Source: Arthrobacter sp. OY3WO11 (GTDB taxonomy: Bacteria; Actinomycetota; Actinomycetes; Actinomycetales; Micrococcaceae). Taken from it: a DNA stretch of 64,000 nt. Position numbers and translations under genes: made by a program. The first letter of the stretch is position 1. Every line of letters starts with the position of its first letter. Positions 7,887-17,207 of the stretch are shown here, in pieces. Under the pieces are notes generated by a model. The model had not been told where the DNA came from, ran no database searches, and worked only from the letters and a program-made list of their open reading frames with translations. Location of the stretch: contig NZ_LWLP01000001.1 in NCBI RefSeq assembly GCF_001641125.1, forward strand, positions 2,218,715 to 2,282,714, in the 5' to 3' direction.

Positions 7887-9349
7887 TGACGGACCAACTA
7901 TCAGAGAAAGCAGTAGCCGAAAACACTGTGATCTCGGAGATTCTCGAGAAGAATCCCGAGCTTCACGGCATCGGCAACTACGAGTACGGCTGGGCCGACA
8001 AGAACGACGCCGGTGCCAACGCACGCCGTGGGCTCAACGAAGAAGTGGTCCGGGACATCTCGGCCAAGAAGAGCGAGCCGGAGTGGATGCTTGACCTCCG
8101 CCTCAAAGGCCTGAAGTACTTCGACCGCAAGCCCATGCCCACCTGGGGTGCGGACCTTTCCGGCATCGACTTCGACAACATCAAGTACTTCGTCCGCTCC
8201 ACGGAGAAGCAGGCTGCCACGTGGGACGACCTGCCCGAGGACATCAAGAACACGTACGACAAGCTGGGCATCCCCGAGGCTGAAAAGCAGCGCCTGGTGT
8301 CCGGTGTCGCCGCCCAGTACGAGTCCGAGGTTGTGTACCACCAGCTGCGTGAGGACCTCGAGCGGCAGGGTGTCATTTTCCTGGACACCGACACCGCGCT
8401 CAAGGAACACCCTGAGATCTTCCAGGAGTACTTCGGCACGGTCATCCCCGTGGGCGACAACAAGTTCGCCTCGCTGAACACCTCCGTATGGTCCGGCGGC
8501 TCCTTCGTCTACGTTCCCAAGGGCGTCCACGTGGACATCCCGCTGCAGGCATACTTCCGCATCAACACGGAAAACATGGGCCAGTTCGAGCGGACCCTGA
8601 TCATTGCGGACGAGGACTCCTACGTCCACTACATCGAAGGCTGCACCGCGCCGATCTACACCTCGGACTCCCTGCACTCCGCCGTGGTGGAGATCATCGT
8701 GAAGAAGGGCGCCCGCGTCCGCTACACCACCATCCAGAACTGGTCCAACAACGTGTACAACCTGGTGACCAAGCGTGCCATCTGCGAAGAGGGCGCCACC
8801 ATGGAATGGGTTGACGGCAACATCGGCTCCAAGGTCACCATGAAGTACCCGGCCGTCTACCTCGTGGGCGAGCACGCCAAGGGCGAGACGCTGTCCATTG
8901 CGTTCGCAGGCGAAGGCCAGCACCAGGACACCGGCTCGAAGATGGTGCACATCGCGCCCAACACCAAGAGCTCCATCATTTCCAAGTCCGTGGCCCGTGG
9001 CGGCGGACGTGCAGCCTACCGCGGCCTGGTCCAGGTCCGCGAAGGCGCCAAGCACTCGGCCAACACCGTCCGCTGCGACGCGCTGCTCGTTGACACGATC
9101 AGCCGCTCGGACACCTACCCGTACATCGACATCCGCGAGGATGACGTTGTGATGGGCCACGAGGCAACTGTTTCCCGGGTCAGCGAAGAGCAGCTCTTCT
9201 ACCTGATGTCCCGCGGCATGCGCGAAGACGAGGCCATGGCGATGATCGTCCGCGGCTTCATCGAGCCGATTGCCCGCGAGCTCCCCATGGAGTACGCACT
9301 TGAGCTGAACCGCCTGATTGAACTGCAGATGGAAGGGTCCGTCGGATAA
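7886..9349 (+). CDS. sufB: Fe-S cluster assembly scaffold SufB
   Basis: A 487-residue core subunit of the SufBCD scaffold, in the cytosol. It shows the family features throughout: [28 protein letters not shown] with the conserved cysteine region, and the C-terminal [20 protein letters not shown]. Length is normal. I take ATG 7886, which has AAGAAAGG five bases ahead and follows directly on the sufR stop; GTG 7883 would be too close to that site. It lies two bases before sufD. Confidence 0.96.
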   Translation: MTDQLSEKAVAENTVISEILEKNPELHGIGNYEYGWADKNDAGANARRGLNEEVVRDISAKKSEPEWMLDLRLKGLKYFDRKPMPTWGADLSGIDFDNIKYFVRSTEKQAATWDDLPEDIKNTYDKLGIPEAEKQRLVSGVAAQYESEVVYHQLREDLERQGVIFLDTDTALKEHPEIFQEYFGTVIPVGDNKFASLNTSVWSGGSFVYVPKGVHVDIPLQAYFRINTENMGQFERTLIIADEDSYVHYIEGCTAPIYTSDSLHSAVVEIIVKKGARVRYTTIQNWSNNVYNLVTKRAICEEGATMEWVDGNIGSKVTMKYPAVYLVGEHAKGETLSIAFAGEGQHQDTGSKMVHIAPNTKSSIISKSVARGGGRAAYRGLVQVREGAKHSANTVRCDALLVDTISRSDTYPYIDIREDDVVMGHEATVSRVSEEQLFYLMSRGMREDEAMAMIVRGFIEPIARELPMEYALELNRLIELQMEGSVG

Positions 9350-9351
9350 CG

Positions 9352-10638
9352 ATGACTGAAATCACTACTGAAAAGGCACGCATTGGCGCGCCTTCAGCCC
9401 AGCCGTTCATCGACGGCTTCACCGAAGAGGGCGAAAGCCTCTCGCCCATCAACGCGGCAGGCTCCAAGGCCCCGCTGGCCGGCGAAGCGGTCAAGAGCCA
9501 CTCCCACGGTGGCGGTGTCGGCGTTCCGGACAGCTCACGCGCCGGCCGCCTGACGTCCTATAAGCTTGCCGACTTCAAGCCGCTCACCGGCATGGAGGAA
9601 GACTGGCGCTTCACCCCGCTCAAGCGACTCCGCGGGCTGCACTCCGAGATCCTGTCCGGCGCGGCGCCCACCGTCGTCGTGACCGGCCCGGAGGAAGTCA
9701 CCGTGGAGAGCGTCGGACGCGACGACCGGCGCATCGGCACCGCGGGTATTCCCGAAGACCGCGTCTCCGCCAACGCCTGGGAGAACTTTGCCGGCGCCAC
9801 CGTGGTGACCATCCCTTCCGAGTTCGAAGCACTGACCGAAGTCAGCGTGGACATTGAAGGTACCTCACTGGACCCGGCTGCCCAGCACCTGGTGATTGTT
9901 GCGGAGAAGTTCTCCAAGGCAGTTGTTGTCCTGAACCACCGGGGATCCGCCATCGTCTCCGAAAACGTGGAGATCATCGTGGAAGACGGCGCCAGCCTGA
10001 CCGTCATCACGCTCCAGGAATGGAACGACGACGCCGTCCACGCCTCCTCCCAGCAGGCGAAGATCGGCCGCGACGCCAAGCTCAAGCACGTCATGGTGAG
10101 CCTCGGCGGCGACCTTGTCCGCGTCACGCCGTCGGCCCGTTTCACCGCCCCCGGCGGCGAGGCTGAAATGTTTGGCCTGTACTTCGCCGACGCCGGCCAG
10201 CACCTGGAGCAGCGGCTCTTCGTTGACCACGCCGTGGCCAACTGCAAGTCCAACGTGCTCTACAAGGGTGCACTGCAGGGCCGCAACGCCCACGCAGTGT
10301 GGGTTGGCGACGTCCTCATCCGCAAGGAAGCCGAGGGCACCGACACCTACGAGGCCAACCGCAACCTGTTGCTGACGGACGGTGCCCGTGCCGACTCCGT
10401 GCCCAACCTCGAAATCGAGACCGGGCTGATCGAGGGTGCAGGCCACGCCAGCGCCACCGGCCGGATGGATGACGAGCACCTCTTCTACCTCATGGCACGC
10501 GGCATCCCCGAGGATGTTGCCCGCCGCCTGGTGGTCCGCGGCTTCCTGAACGAGATCATCCAGCAGATCAAGGTCCCCTCCATCGAGGAGCGGCTGACCG
10601 AGGCTGTTGAGCACGAACTCGCTCTGACGGACAACTAG
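9352..10638 (+). CDS. sufD: Fe-S cluster assembly protein SufD
   Basis: A 428-residue paralogue of SufB and its partner in the scaffold. The C-terminal half has the SufBD beta-helix, with VDHAVANCKSNVLYKGAL and the terminal GHASATGRMDDEHLFYLMAR stretch resembling that of SufB. The N-terminal 90 residues are more variable and include SHSHGGGVGVPD. It starts two bases after sufB, so the two are coupled. Confidence 0.95.
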   Translation: MTEITTEKARIGAPSAQPFIDGFTEEGESLSPINAAGSKAPLAGEAVKSHSHGGGVGVPDSSRAGRLTSYKLADFKPLTGMEEDWRFTPLKRLRGLHSEILSGAAPTVVVTGPEEVTVESVGRDDRRIGTAGIPEDRVSANAWENFAGATVVTIPSEFEALTEVSVDIEGTSLDPAAQHLVIVAEKFSKAVVVLNHRGSAIVSENVEIIVEDGASLTVITLQEWNDDAVHASSQQAKIGRDAKLKHVMVSLGGDLVRVTPSARFTAPGGEAEMFGLYFADAGQHLEQRLFVDHAVANCKSNVLYKGALQGRNAHAVWVGDVLIRKEAEGTDTYEANRNLLLTDGARADSVPNLEIETGLIEGAGHASATGRMDDEHLFYLMARGIPEDVARRLVVRGFLNEIIQQIKVPSIEERLTEAVEHELALTDN

Positions 10639-10660
10639 AAGGCACGGAGCACGGTTACAG

Positions 10661-11020
10661 ATGACTGACCAGCCAAAGGGCGAGCTTGTCTGCAAGGTGG
10701 ATGAAATCCAGCTGAAGCAGGCGCTGCGGATCCTGATTGATGACTACCCGGTGGCGATCGTCAAGGACTCCATGGGGGAGATCCACGCGATCGGCGACAC
10801 TTGCTCGCACGCGGACATTTCCCTGTCCGAGGGCGAAGTGGAGGGATGCGCCATCGAGTGCTGGGGCCACGGCTCCCAGTTCGACCTGCGCAGCGGCGAA
10901 CCCTTGCAGCTCCCGGCCTACGATCCCGTTCCGGTGTTCGCCGTCGAGATCGTCGGGGACGAGGTCTATGTGGACGTCACGAATGTCCTCAACGGCGCCG
11001 AGGCTCCCAACTTCAGCTAG
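10661..11020 (+). CDS. Rieske-type [2Fe-2S] ferredoxin of the SUF operon
   Basis: A 119-residue soluble Rieske protein. The cluster ligands are Cys48-Ser-His50 and Cys67-Trp-Gly-His70, the usual C-x-H and C-x2-H pairs. There is no membrane anchor. A Rieske ferredoxin between sufD and sufC is common in actinobacteria, and its likely job is electron supply or cluster handling during assembly; the exact function is not settled. It follows sufD by 22 bases. Confidence 0.9.
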   Translation: MTDQPKGELVCKVDEIQLKQALRILIDDYPVAIVKDSMGEIHAIGDTCSHADISLSEGEVEGCAIECWGHGSQFDLRSGEPLQLPAYDPVPVFAVEIVGDEVYVDVTNVLNGAEAPNFS

Positions 11021-11100
11021 CACCACAGAATTACGAACCAACTTCCAGACAGAGACCGCACCGCCGCCGCCCAGGCCCGGTGCAGAGGAGAACAAGACAC

Positions 11101-11889
11101 ATGTCTACTCTTGAGATCAAGGACCTGCACGTCAGCATTGAGACGGAGCAGGGCACCAAGGAAATCCTGAAGGGCGTCAGCCTGACCATCCGGACCGGCG
11201 AAACCCATGCCATCATGGGCCCCAACGGCTCCGGCAAGTCCACCCTGGCTTCCACCATCGCAGGCCACCCGCGCTACAACGTCACCAGCGGCTCCATCAC
11301 CCTCGACGGCGAAGACGTCCTGGAAATGAGCGTTGACGAGCGTGCCCGCGCCGGCGTCTTCCTGGCCATGCAGTACCCGGTGGAGGTCCCCGGCGTGAGC
11401 ATGACCAACTTCCTGCGCACCGCCAAGACCGCCATCGACGGCGAAGCCCCCAAGCTCCGCACCTGGACCAAGGACGTCAAGGCTGCCATGGAACAGCTGC
11501 GCATCGACGCCGACTTCGCCCAGCGCAACGTCAACGAAGGCTTCTCCGGCGGTGAGAAGAAGCGGGTGGAAATCCTCCAGCTGGAACTCTTCAAGCCCAA
11601 GTTCGCCATCCTGGACGAGACCGACTCCGGCCTGGACGTCGACGCGCTCAAGGTTGTTTCCGAGGGCGTCAACCGTGCGCACGCCGAGGGCAAGATGGGC
11701 ACGCTGCTCATCACGCACTACACCCGTATCCTGCGATACATCAAGCCTGACTTCGTGCACGTGTTCGTGGACGGCCAGGTTGTTGAGGAAGGCGGCCCGG
11801 AGCTTGCCGACCGCCTAGAAGAAGAAGGCTACGACCGCTACGCCAAGGGTGCCGGCGCAGCCGCTGCACCCGCCGTGGCGCAGGCCTAG
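11101..11889 (+). CDS. sufC: SUF system ATPase SufC
   Basis: A 262-residue ABC-type ATPase that drives the SufBCD scaffold. Walker A is GPNGSGKST, the signature is FSGGEKKRVE, Walker B is FAILDETDSGLD, and the H-loop is LITHYTR, with the Suf-specific Q-loop region AMQYPVEVPGVS. The frame stays open upstream to 10801, but family homology begins at MSTLEIKDLHV, and GAGGAGAA precedes ATG 11101. Confidence 0.96.
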   Translation: MSTLEIKDLHVSIETEQGTKEILKGVSLTIRTGETHAIMGPNGSGKSTLASTIAGHPRYNVTSGSITLDGEDVLEMSVDERARAGVFLAMQYPVEVPGVSMTNFLRTAKTAIDGEAPKLRTWTKDVKAAMEQLRIDADFAQRNVNEGFSGGEKKRVEILQLELFKPKFAILDETDSGLDVDALKVVSEGVNRAHAEGKMGTLLITHYTRILRYIKPDFVHVFVDGQVVEEGGPELADRLEEEGYDRYAKGAGAAAAPAVAQA

Positions 11890-11903
11890 TAAGGACACTC
11901 GCC

Positions 11904-12236
11904 ATGACCGAAATCAACGCGGCACGCACCAGCCTTGAGGACGTCGAGGAGGCGCTGAAGGATGTCATCGACCCCGAACTCGGCGTCAACATCGTTGACC
12001 TGGGCCTGCTGTACGGCCTGAAGTACTCGGACGACGACGGCGCACTGCTGATCGACATGACGCTGACCACCGCTGCCTGCCCGCTTACCGACGTTCTCGA
12101 GGAGCAGGTGGGCAAGGCCCTGGACGGCGTTGTTGACGACTGGCGCCTGAACTGGGTCTGGATGCCGCCATGGGGTCCGGAACGGATCACCGACGACGGC
12201 AAGGACCAGATGCGGGCCCTCGGCTTCAACATCTAA
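11904..12236 (+). CDS. sufT: SufT/MIP18-family metal-sulfur cluster assembly protein
   Basis: A 110-residue DUF59 protein. Motifs DPELGVNIVDLGLLYG and TTAACPLTDVLEEQV are typical, with the single conserved cysteine in AACP and the closing WVWMPPWGPERIT. SufT homologues help mature Fe-S proteins. It is the last gene of the operon, 14 bases after sufC, and a strong terminator follows. The sufS and sufU genes usually found between sufC and sufT in mycobacteria are absent. Confidence 0.92.
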   Translation: MTEINAARTSLEDVEEALKDVIDPELGVNIVDLGLLYGLKYSDDDGALLIDMTLTTAACPLTDVLEEQVGKALDGVVDDWRLNWVWMPPWGPERITDDGKDQMRALGFNI

Positions 12237-12243
12237 ATTAAGT

Positions 12244-12295
12244 ACGACGACGGCGGGTCACCTTTTCCAGGGAAAAGGTGACCCGCCGTCGTCGT
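12244..12295. terminator. 25-bp perfect hairpin terminator after the SUF operon
   Basis: Two perfectly complementary 25-base arms (12244-12268 and 12271-12295) enclose two bases, followed by TTTAAT on the right. Placement between convergent sufT and the zinc peptidase gene suggests a bidirectional terminator. Confidence 0.85.
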
Positions 12296-12318
12296 TTAAT
12301 GCGGGAGGCTTTGGCGGG

Positions 12319-13197
12319 TTACAACGTCGGTGCCGAGAACGTGTCGCACTGGTTGATGTCGCCGGTCTCGTAGCCCTTATAGAACCAGCGCTGGCGCTGT
12401 TCGCTGGAGCCGTGGGTCCACGCCTCGGGGGAGACCCGCCCGGTGGCCGCTTCCTGGATCCGGTCGTCACCAACAGCGGAGGCAGCGGACAGGGCGTCGT
12501 TCAGGTCCTGCTGGGTGAGGGGTTCCAGGAATGGCTGGCCGTCGGGCCCGGCCTGGGTTGATGCATGCTTGGCCCAGAGGCCCGCGTAGCAGTCGGCCTG
12601 CAGTTCCACCCGCACGGCGCCGGATTCAGGTCCCTGCGGATCCTGCTGGGCCTGGTCGAGGTTTCCCAGCACGTTCTGAATGTGGTGCCCGAACTCGTGG
12701 GCCACCACATACTCCTGCGCCAGGGGCCCACCCGAGGAGCCGAACCTGTCCACCAACTCCTGGAAGAACCCGGGGTCGAAGTAGGCCGTGGTGTCGGTGG
12801 GGCAGTAGAAGGGGCCAACAGCGCTGGAGGCCGTGCCGCAGCCGGTGCTGACACCCTGCTCAAAGATGACCGTCTCCGGCTGCGGGTACTGGACGTTGTA
12901 CTGCTGCAGGTAGGCAGGCCAGAAGGCGTTCAGGCTGTTCACGGTACCGGTGATACGGCAGTCCACCCGGGCATCCGCGTCAGCTCCTGTATGGCAGGCG
13001 GGCGCCGTTCCCTGGCTCTGCGGCTCCTGCCCGGCCCCGGCCAAGCCTTCCAGCAGCTGTGGATTGACACCCAGGAGTGCCGCGATGAGCAGGATGAGCC
13101 CACCACCGATGCCGCCGCCCACTTTTACTCCCCGGCCCATGCCGCGCCGGTCCTGGACCTGGGAGGGATCCAGCTGCACGTTGTCATTGAAACTCAT
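12319..13197 (-). CDS. YpfJ-family neutral zinc metallopeptidase
   Basis: A 292-residue membrane-anchored putative zinc peptidase. The N-terminus is cytoplasmic (NDNVQLDPSQVQDRRG), residues about 26-45 form one transmembrane helix, and the rest is outside. The zinc motif HEFGHH is followed by VELQADCYAGLWA, which supplies the third acidic ligand. Two cysteines near CRITGT and STGCGT could form a disulfide. Substrates of this family are unknown. The gene is divergent from the acyl-CoA ligase with 59 bases between them. Confidence 0.87.
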   Translation of the reverse strand: MSFNDNVQLDPSQVQDRRGMGRGVKVGGGIGGGLILLIAALLGVNPQLLEGLAGAGQEPQSQGTAPACHTGADADARVDCRITGTVNSLNAFWPAYLQQYNVQYPQPETVIFEQGVSTGCGTASSAVGPFYCPTDTTAYFDPGFFQELVDRFGSSGGPLAQEYVVAHEFGHHIQNVLGNLDQAQQDPQGPESGAVRVELQADCYAGLWAKHASTQAGPDGQPFLEPLTQQDLNDALSAASAVGDDRIQEAATGRVSPEAWTHGSSEQRQRWFYKGYETGDINQCDTFSAPTL

Positions 13198-13256
13198 AAA
13201 GTCACAATACCCGCGGACCCGAAGCTCAACCGGTGCCGGCCGGTAAAGTTGATCCG

Positions 13257-14663
13257 ATGCCTTTCCTGAACAGAATCCAGCGCTGGGCCGGGGAACGGCC
13301 CCACGACACCGCCGTCGTGATTGCCGGGCGCCGCCTCTCCTGGGCGGAGCTCCGTGACTCCGCTGCCGCGCTGGTACCCCACACCAAGTCCGTGACCTCC
13401 CTGTGCGAAGCCAACTCGGTCAACTTTGCGGCAAAATTTGCAGCGGGAGTGGCCGCGGGACGCCAATGCGCCGTCCTTGATCCTGCCTGGCCGGGCCCGC
13501 TGCAGGAAGACATGAAGCGGCGCGTGGACGCGTGCGCCCAACCCGCGGCGGTATCCCCGGATGACGAGCTCGCGGACGGCGATCCCGGGTCCACCTTCCT
13601 GATCGGGCTCACATCCGGCACCACGTCCATTCCGAAAGCCTTCACACGGTCCCGGCGGTCCTGGCAGGAATCCTTTGAGGCCTCCATCGAATTCTTCGGG
13701 CTCCGTGCGGACGATGTGACCCTGGCGCCGGGCCCCCTTGCCGCCAGCCTCAATCTGTACGCGCTGGCCGAATGCCTCTACGCAGGTTCGGAATTCCAGA
13801 CCCTTGCGAGTTTCGATGTGGGCGACGTCCATGCCGCCATCACCCACGACCGTGTCACCCGGCTGGTGCTGGTGCCCACCATGCTGAGGATGCTCAGCGA
13901 GCGCGGCCTGACCGGATGCGTGGACGCCTCCGGCGTGCGGACCATCATTTGTGCCGGCTCGAAGCTGGACGCGCGGACCCTTGAGGCTGCACGCCGCTGG
14001 GCCCCGAATGCCACCATCTTCGAGTACTACGGTGCTTCCGAGCTGAGTTTCGTCTCGGGGGCGGGGCTGGCCGCCAGCCAGCTGGCAGTACTGGGTGGAA
14101 CGGGGATCGGCCGGGCGTTTCCGGGTGTGGACGTGCGGATCCTCGATGATTCGGGGCGGCAGCTGCCCGACGGGGAGGCCGGAAACATCTGCGTCCGCAG
14201 CGCCATGGTCAGCAACGGCTACCTCTGGGGTGACGACGGGGAGGCCCTGAAGTCCTTTGACGGCTGGTTCACGGTGGGCGACCAGGGATACCTGGCCGGA
14301 GGGGAACTGCACATCCTGGGCCGCCGCGCGGACATGATCCTCACCTCAGGCAAGAACGTCTACCCGCATGAGGTGGAGCTGGCACTGTCAGCGGTGCCGG
14401 GTGTGTCCGCCGCCGTCGCCGCCGGAATGCCCGACGACCTGCGCGGTGAGCGGGTGGTGGCCGGTGTTGTTCCCTCCCATGGCGGCATCACGGCCACACA
14501 GCTCCGTGCCGGACTTGAGGACATCCTTGCCCGGGACAAGCGCCCGCTCCAGTACTACCTGCTGAGCGAATTGCCCACCACGGACCGTGGCAAGGTCAGC
14601 CGCAGCCTGCTGCTGGACTGGATCAAGTCCCGGGACCGCAGGGTGCGCAGCCTTGACAGCTGA
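13257..14663 (+). CDS. AMP-forming acyl-CoA ligase, YhfT-like
   Basis: A 468-residue short member of the ANL adenylating family. Visible motifs are LTSGTTSIPKAFTRS (phosphate-binding loop), EYYGASELSF, GWFTVGDQGYL (hinge aspartate) and the C-terminal catalytic lysine region TDRGKVSRS. The length and the pairing with a thiolase and a nearby bioY resemble B. subtilis yhfU-yhfT-yhfS, a biotin-repressed operon. The substrate may be a dicarboxylic or other biotin-related acid, but that is inference. ATG 13257 is chosen; GTG 13233 is in frame. One base separates its stop from the thiolase ATG. Confidence 0.82.
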   Translation: MPFLNRIQRWAGERPHDTAVVIAGRRLSWAELRDSAAALVPHTKSVTSLCEANSVNFAAKFAAGVAAGRQCAVLDPAWPGPLQEDMKRRVDACAQPAAVSPDDELADGDPGSTFLIGLTSGTTSIPKAFTRSRRSWQESFEASIEFFGLRADDVTLAPGPLAASLNLYALAECLYAGSEFQTLASFDVGDVHAAITHDRVTRLVLVPTMLRMLSERGLTGCVDASGVRTIICAGSKLDARTLEAARRWAPNATIFEYYGASELSFVSGAGLAASQLAVLGGTGIGRAFPGVDVRILDDSGRQLPDGEAGNICVRSAMVSNGYLWGDDGEALKSFDGWFTVGDQGYLAGGELHILGRRADMILTSGKNVYPHEVELALSAVPGVSAAVAAGMPDDLRGERVVAGVVPSHGGITATQLRAGLEDILARDKRPLQYYLLSELPTTDRGKVSRSLLLDWIKSRDRRVRSLDS

Positions 14664-14664
14664 A

Positions 14665-15831
14665 ATGCTCCCACCGGACCGGCAGCCGGTCATCATTGCC
14701 GCGCGCCGCACCCCCGTGTGCCGCACCAACGGTGCCCTCCGGAGCCTGCGTGCCCACGAACTGCTCGCGCCCGTGCTCCGGGAGCTCCTGGCGGCAACAG
14801 GGGCGGCGCCCGGTAGCGTGGCCGATGTTGTGATCGGCAACGCCGTGGGCGGCGGGGGAAACGTGGCACGCCTTGCCCTGCTCGAGGCGGGGCTGCCCGT
14901 CAGCGTTCCGGGGATTACCGTGGACCGCCAGTGCGGCTCCGGGCTCGACGCGGTGGTCCTGGCATCGAGTGTGGTGGCTGCGGGAGGAAACCCGCTGTAC
15001 CTCGCCGGGGGAGTGGAGAGCACCAGTACAGCGCCACTGCGCGCATACAGGAACGACGACGGCGGGCCCGAGTTCTACGCGCGGGCACAGTTTGTGCCGG
15101 CCGGCTTCGGCGATCCGGACATGGGCGTTGCCGCAGAAAACGTGGCGCGGGAGTTTGGCGTCAGCCGGGAACGCCAGGACGCGTTCGCCCTGCGGAGCCA
15201 CCGCCTGGCGCTTGCCGCCAGGGACGCCGGGGTGTTCGACGCCGAACTGGTTCCGTTGGATACAGGCGCGGGGACTGCCTGTGCGGACGATGGCCCCAGG
15301 CGCGGGCTCAACGCCGCCGTTCTGGCGCGGTTCCCCGCCGCCTTTGTCGACGGCGGAACTGTCACCGCGGGCAACTCCTGCTTCGACGCCGACGCCGCAT
15401 CCGCCGTCGTCATCACGTCCCTGCAGCGGGCACGGAACCTGGGCGCCGGTGACGGGTTGCTGGTGCTGGGGAGCGGGACGGCTGGAGTGGATCCTCAACT
15501 GCTGGGCGTCGGCGCCGCCGCCGCAGCACGGGACGTCCTGTCTGCCGCGGGGGTCTCCGGGGGCCAGGTGGACCTGGTGGAGTTCAACGAGGCCTTCGCG
15601 TCGCAGACGCTTGCCTGCCTTGACCAGGTGGGAATTGATGCTGAGCGGGCCAACCTCGACGGCGGCGCGCTGGCCCTGGGCCATGCCTACGGCGCGTCCG
15701 GTGCCGTCCTGGTGACCCGCCTGCTGGCCCAGGCACGCCGGGCCGGAACACCGGCAAGCCTGGCGCTGGCCATGATCAGCAGCGCCGGCGGCATGGGCAC
15801 CGCCGCGCTGCTGGAATATCAGCGGCTTTAA
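14665..15831 (+). CDS. thiolase-family protein, YhfS-like, with altered active site
   Basis: A 388-residue thiolase-fold protein. The nucleophilic cysteine is present in TVDRQCGSGLDAVV, and NEAFA and GHAYGASGAV correspond to the usual loops, with GHP changed to GHA. The usual C-terminal catalytic cysteine (CIGGGxG) is replaced by MISSAGGMGTA, so the acid/base Cys is missing. It may act as a condensing enzyme or acyl carrier, or have lost thiolysis. ATG 14665 starts one base after the ligase stop, so the two are probably coupled; TTG 14653 is possible. It is convergent with bioN. Confidence 0.82.
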   Translation: MLPPDRQPVIIAARRTPVCRTNGALRSLRAHELLAPVLRELLAATGAAPGSVADVVIGNAVGGGGNVARLALLEAGLPVSVPGITVDRQCGSGLDAVVLASSVVAAGGNPLYLAGGVESTSTAPLRAYRNDDGGPEFYARAQFVPAGFGDPDMGVAAENVAREFGVSRERQDAFALRSHRLALAARDAGVFDAELVPLDTGAGTACADDGPRRGLNAAVLARFPAAFVDGGTVTAGNSCFDADAASAVVITSLQRARNLGAGDGLLVLGSGTAGVDPQLLGVGAAAAARDVLSAAGVSGGQVDLVEFNEAFASQTLACLDQVGIDAERANLDGGALALGHAYGASGAVLVTRLLAQARRAGTPASLALAMISSAGGMGTAALLEYQRL

Positions 15832-15851
15832 AACGCGGGTGCCCTGGGGCG

Positions 15852-16475
15852 TCAGTCTTCCGCTTCACCGAGGCCGCGGGCGGCGAGCGCCTCGCCCGTC
15901 TGGCGCGCAAACGCCACCGAGGTGATGAAGACAGGAAGGATCAGGGCACGCGGATTGCGCTCCAGCCCCCGTGCCCGGGCGGAGTCCCGGACGTCGGCGA
16001 AGGTGCCGGCGATGTAGGGGATGCTCCGCAGCATGATGGCGATGGTCAGGGCAAACCGCTCGGGGTCGGCGCCGAAGCGCTTGAAAGGACCGGCTGCCCT
16101 GACCACTCCGTCAAGGAGCCGCTGCACGGGAGTGGTGGCAGTGAGCAGGGATGCAGCCACCACGCAGACCAGGATGTTCAGGACAATCCGCGCCGCCGTG
16201 GGTGCTCCCAGCATCCACCACTGGAACACCCCGATGACCAGCAGCACGGCGGCGAGCGGCCGGATGGCTGCCCACAGCTTCTTCAGGCCTGCTCCGGTCA
16301 GGAGGAACAGGCCGCAGAGCCCGGCCAGGACTGCCAGTGACACCCGCCAGTCCACCACAATGAACGAGGCCAGGCCGCAGCCGAAGACCAGGAGGAACTT
16401 CAGCGCCAGGGGTGCCCGGTGGATGAAGGACTGACCCGGCACGTAGTTGGCCAGGAGGAAGCCGTGGCCCCTCAT
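15852..16475 (-). CDS. bioN: energy-coupling factor T component of the biotin transporter (BioN)
   Basis: A 207-residue membrane protein with about five hydrophobic helices and the CbiQ-type cytoplasmic coupling region with ARARGLE and AARGLGE motifs near the C-terminus. These two Ala-Arg-Gly signatures contact the ATPase. ATG 16475 overlaps the bioM stop by four bases; a longer frame starts inside bioM. Together with bioM and bioY it makes a dedicated group I ECF transporter for biotin. Confidence 0.88.
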   Translation of the reverse strand: MRGHGFLLANYVPGQSFIHRAPLALKFLLVFGCGLASFIVVDWRVSLAVLAGLCGLFLLTGAGLKKLWAAIRPLAAVLLVIGVFQWWMLGAPTAARIVLNILVCVVAASLLTATTPVQRLLDGVVRAAGPFKRFGADPERFALTIAIMLRSIPYIAGTFADVRDSARARGLERNPRALILPVFITSVAFARQTGEALAARGLGEAED

Positions 16476-17197
16476 CGCGGTTTTCCCGCCGGCAGGCCGT
16501 CCCGGCACAACATCCGGTAGTGGTCGACGGCGGCCGCCGCACCGCCGTCGAACACTACCTCTCCCTCTTCGATGACCAGCACCCTGTCCATCTCCAATGC
16601 CAGCTCAAGGTCGTGGGTAGACATGATGATCTGTTGGTCCAGTCCTGCCAGGGTCCTGCGGAGGAGTTCGCGGTTGCGGAGGTCCAGGAGCGTGGACGGC
16701 TCATCGAGGACCAGCACCGACGGGTTCACCGCGAGCACTGCGGCCAGGGCCATGAGCTGCCGTTCCCCGCCGGACAGCTCGTAGATGCTCTGGTCTGCCA
16801 ATTCCAGCAGGCCCAGCCGGTCCAGTGCCGCTTCGGCTGCTTGTCGCCGTTCCGTACCGTTGCGGACGGAGCGGCGCAGGGACAGCTCCACGTCCTCCCG
16901 GCCCGTGGGCATCACCAGCTGGGACAGCGGATCGGTGAAGACAAAACCCACGTTCCGGCGCACTGTCCGGACGTTGCGGACCGTATCCGCGCCGTCCACT
17001 GTGACCTTGCCCGCCGTCGGCTGGACCAGGCCGTTGACCAGGCGGAGCACCGTGGATTTACCGGAGCCGTTGGCCCCAATGACGCCGATCCGCTGTTCGG
17101 TGAGCTCCAGGCTTACGGCGTCGATCAGGACTTTCGGTTCCGGTGTGTTGTCCGTTTCGACGGCGACCGTTACGCGGTCAAAGGTCACAGCGGGCAT
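16472..17197 (-). CDS. bioM: energy-coupling factor ATPase of the biotin transporter (BioM)
   Basis: A 241-residue ABC ATPase. Walker A is GANGSGKST, the Q-loop region FVFTDPLSQLVMPT is typical of ECF ATPases, the signature is LSGGERQL, and Walker B is VLVLDEPSTLLD, with an STHD H-loop. Start at ATG 17197 is supported by TAAGGAAT just upstream. It lies ten bases after bioY and overlaps bioN by four. Confidence 0.9.
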   Translation of the reverse strand: MPAVTFDRVTVAVETDNTPEPKVLIDAVSLELTEQRIGVIGANGSGKSTVLRLVNGLVQPTAGKVTVDGADTVRNVRTVRRNVGFVFTDPLSQLVMPTGREDVELSLRRSVRNGTERRQAAEAALDRLGLLELADQSIYELSGGERQLMALAAVLAVNPSVLVLDEPSTLLDLRNRELLRRTLAGLDQQIIMSTHDLELALEMDRVLVIEEGEVVFDGGAAAAVDHYRMLCRDGLPAGKPR

Positions 17198-17207
17198 GGC
17201 GGATTCC

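Noticed and set aside
13198..13256. Biotin operator between the peptidase and ligase genes
   Set aside because: ACCGG/CCGGT symmetry is present but GC-rich and does not match a BirA or BioQ site I know.
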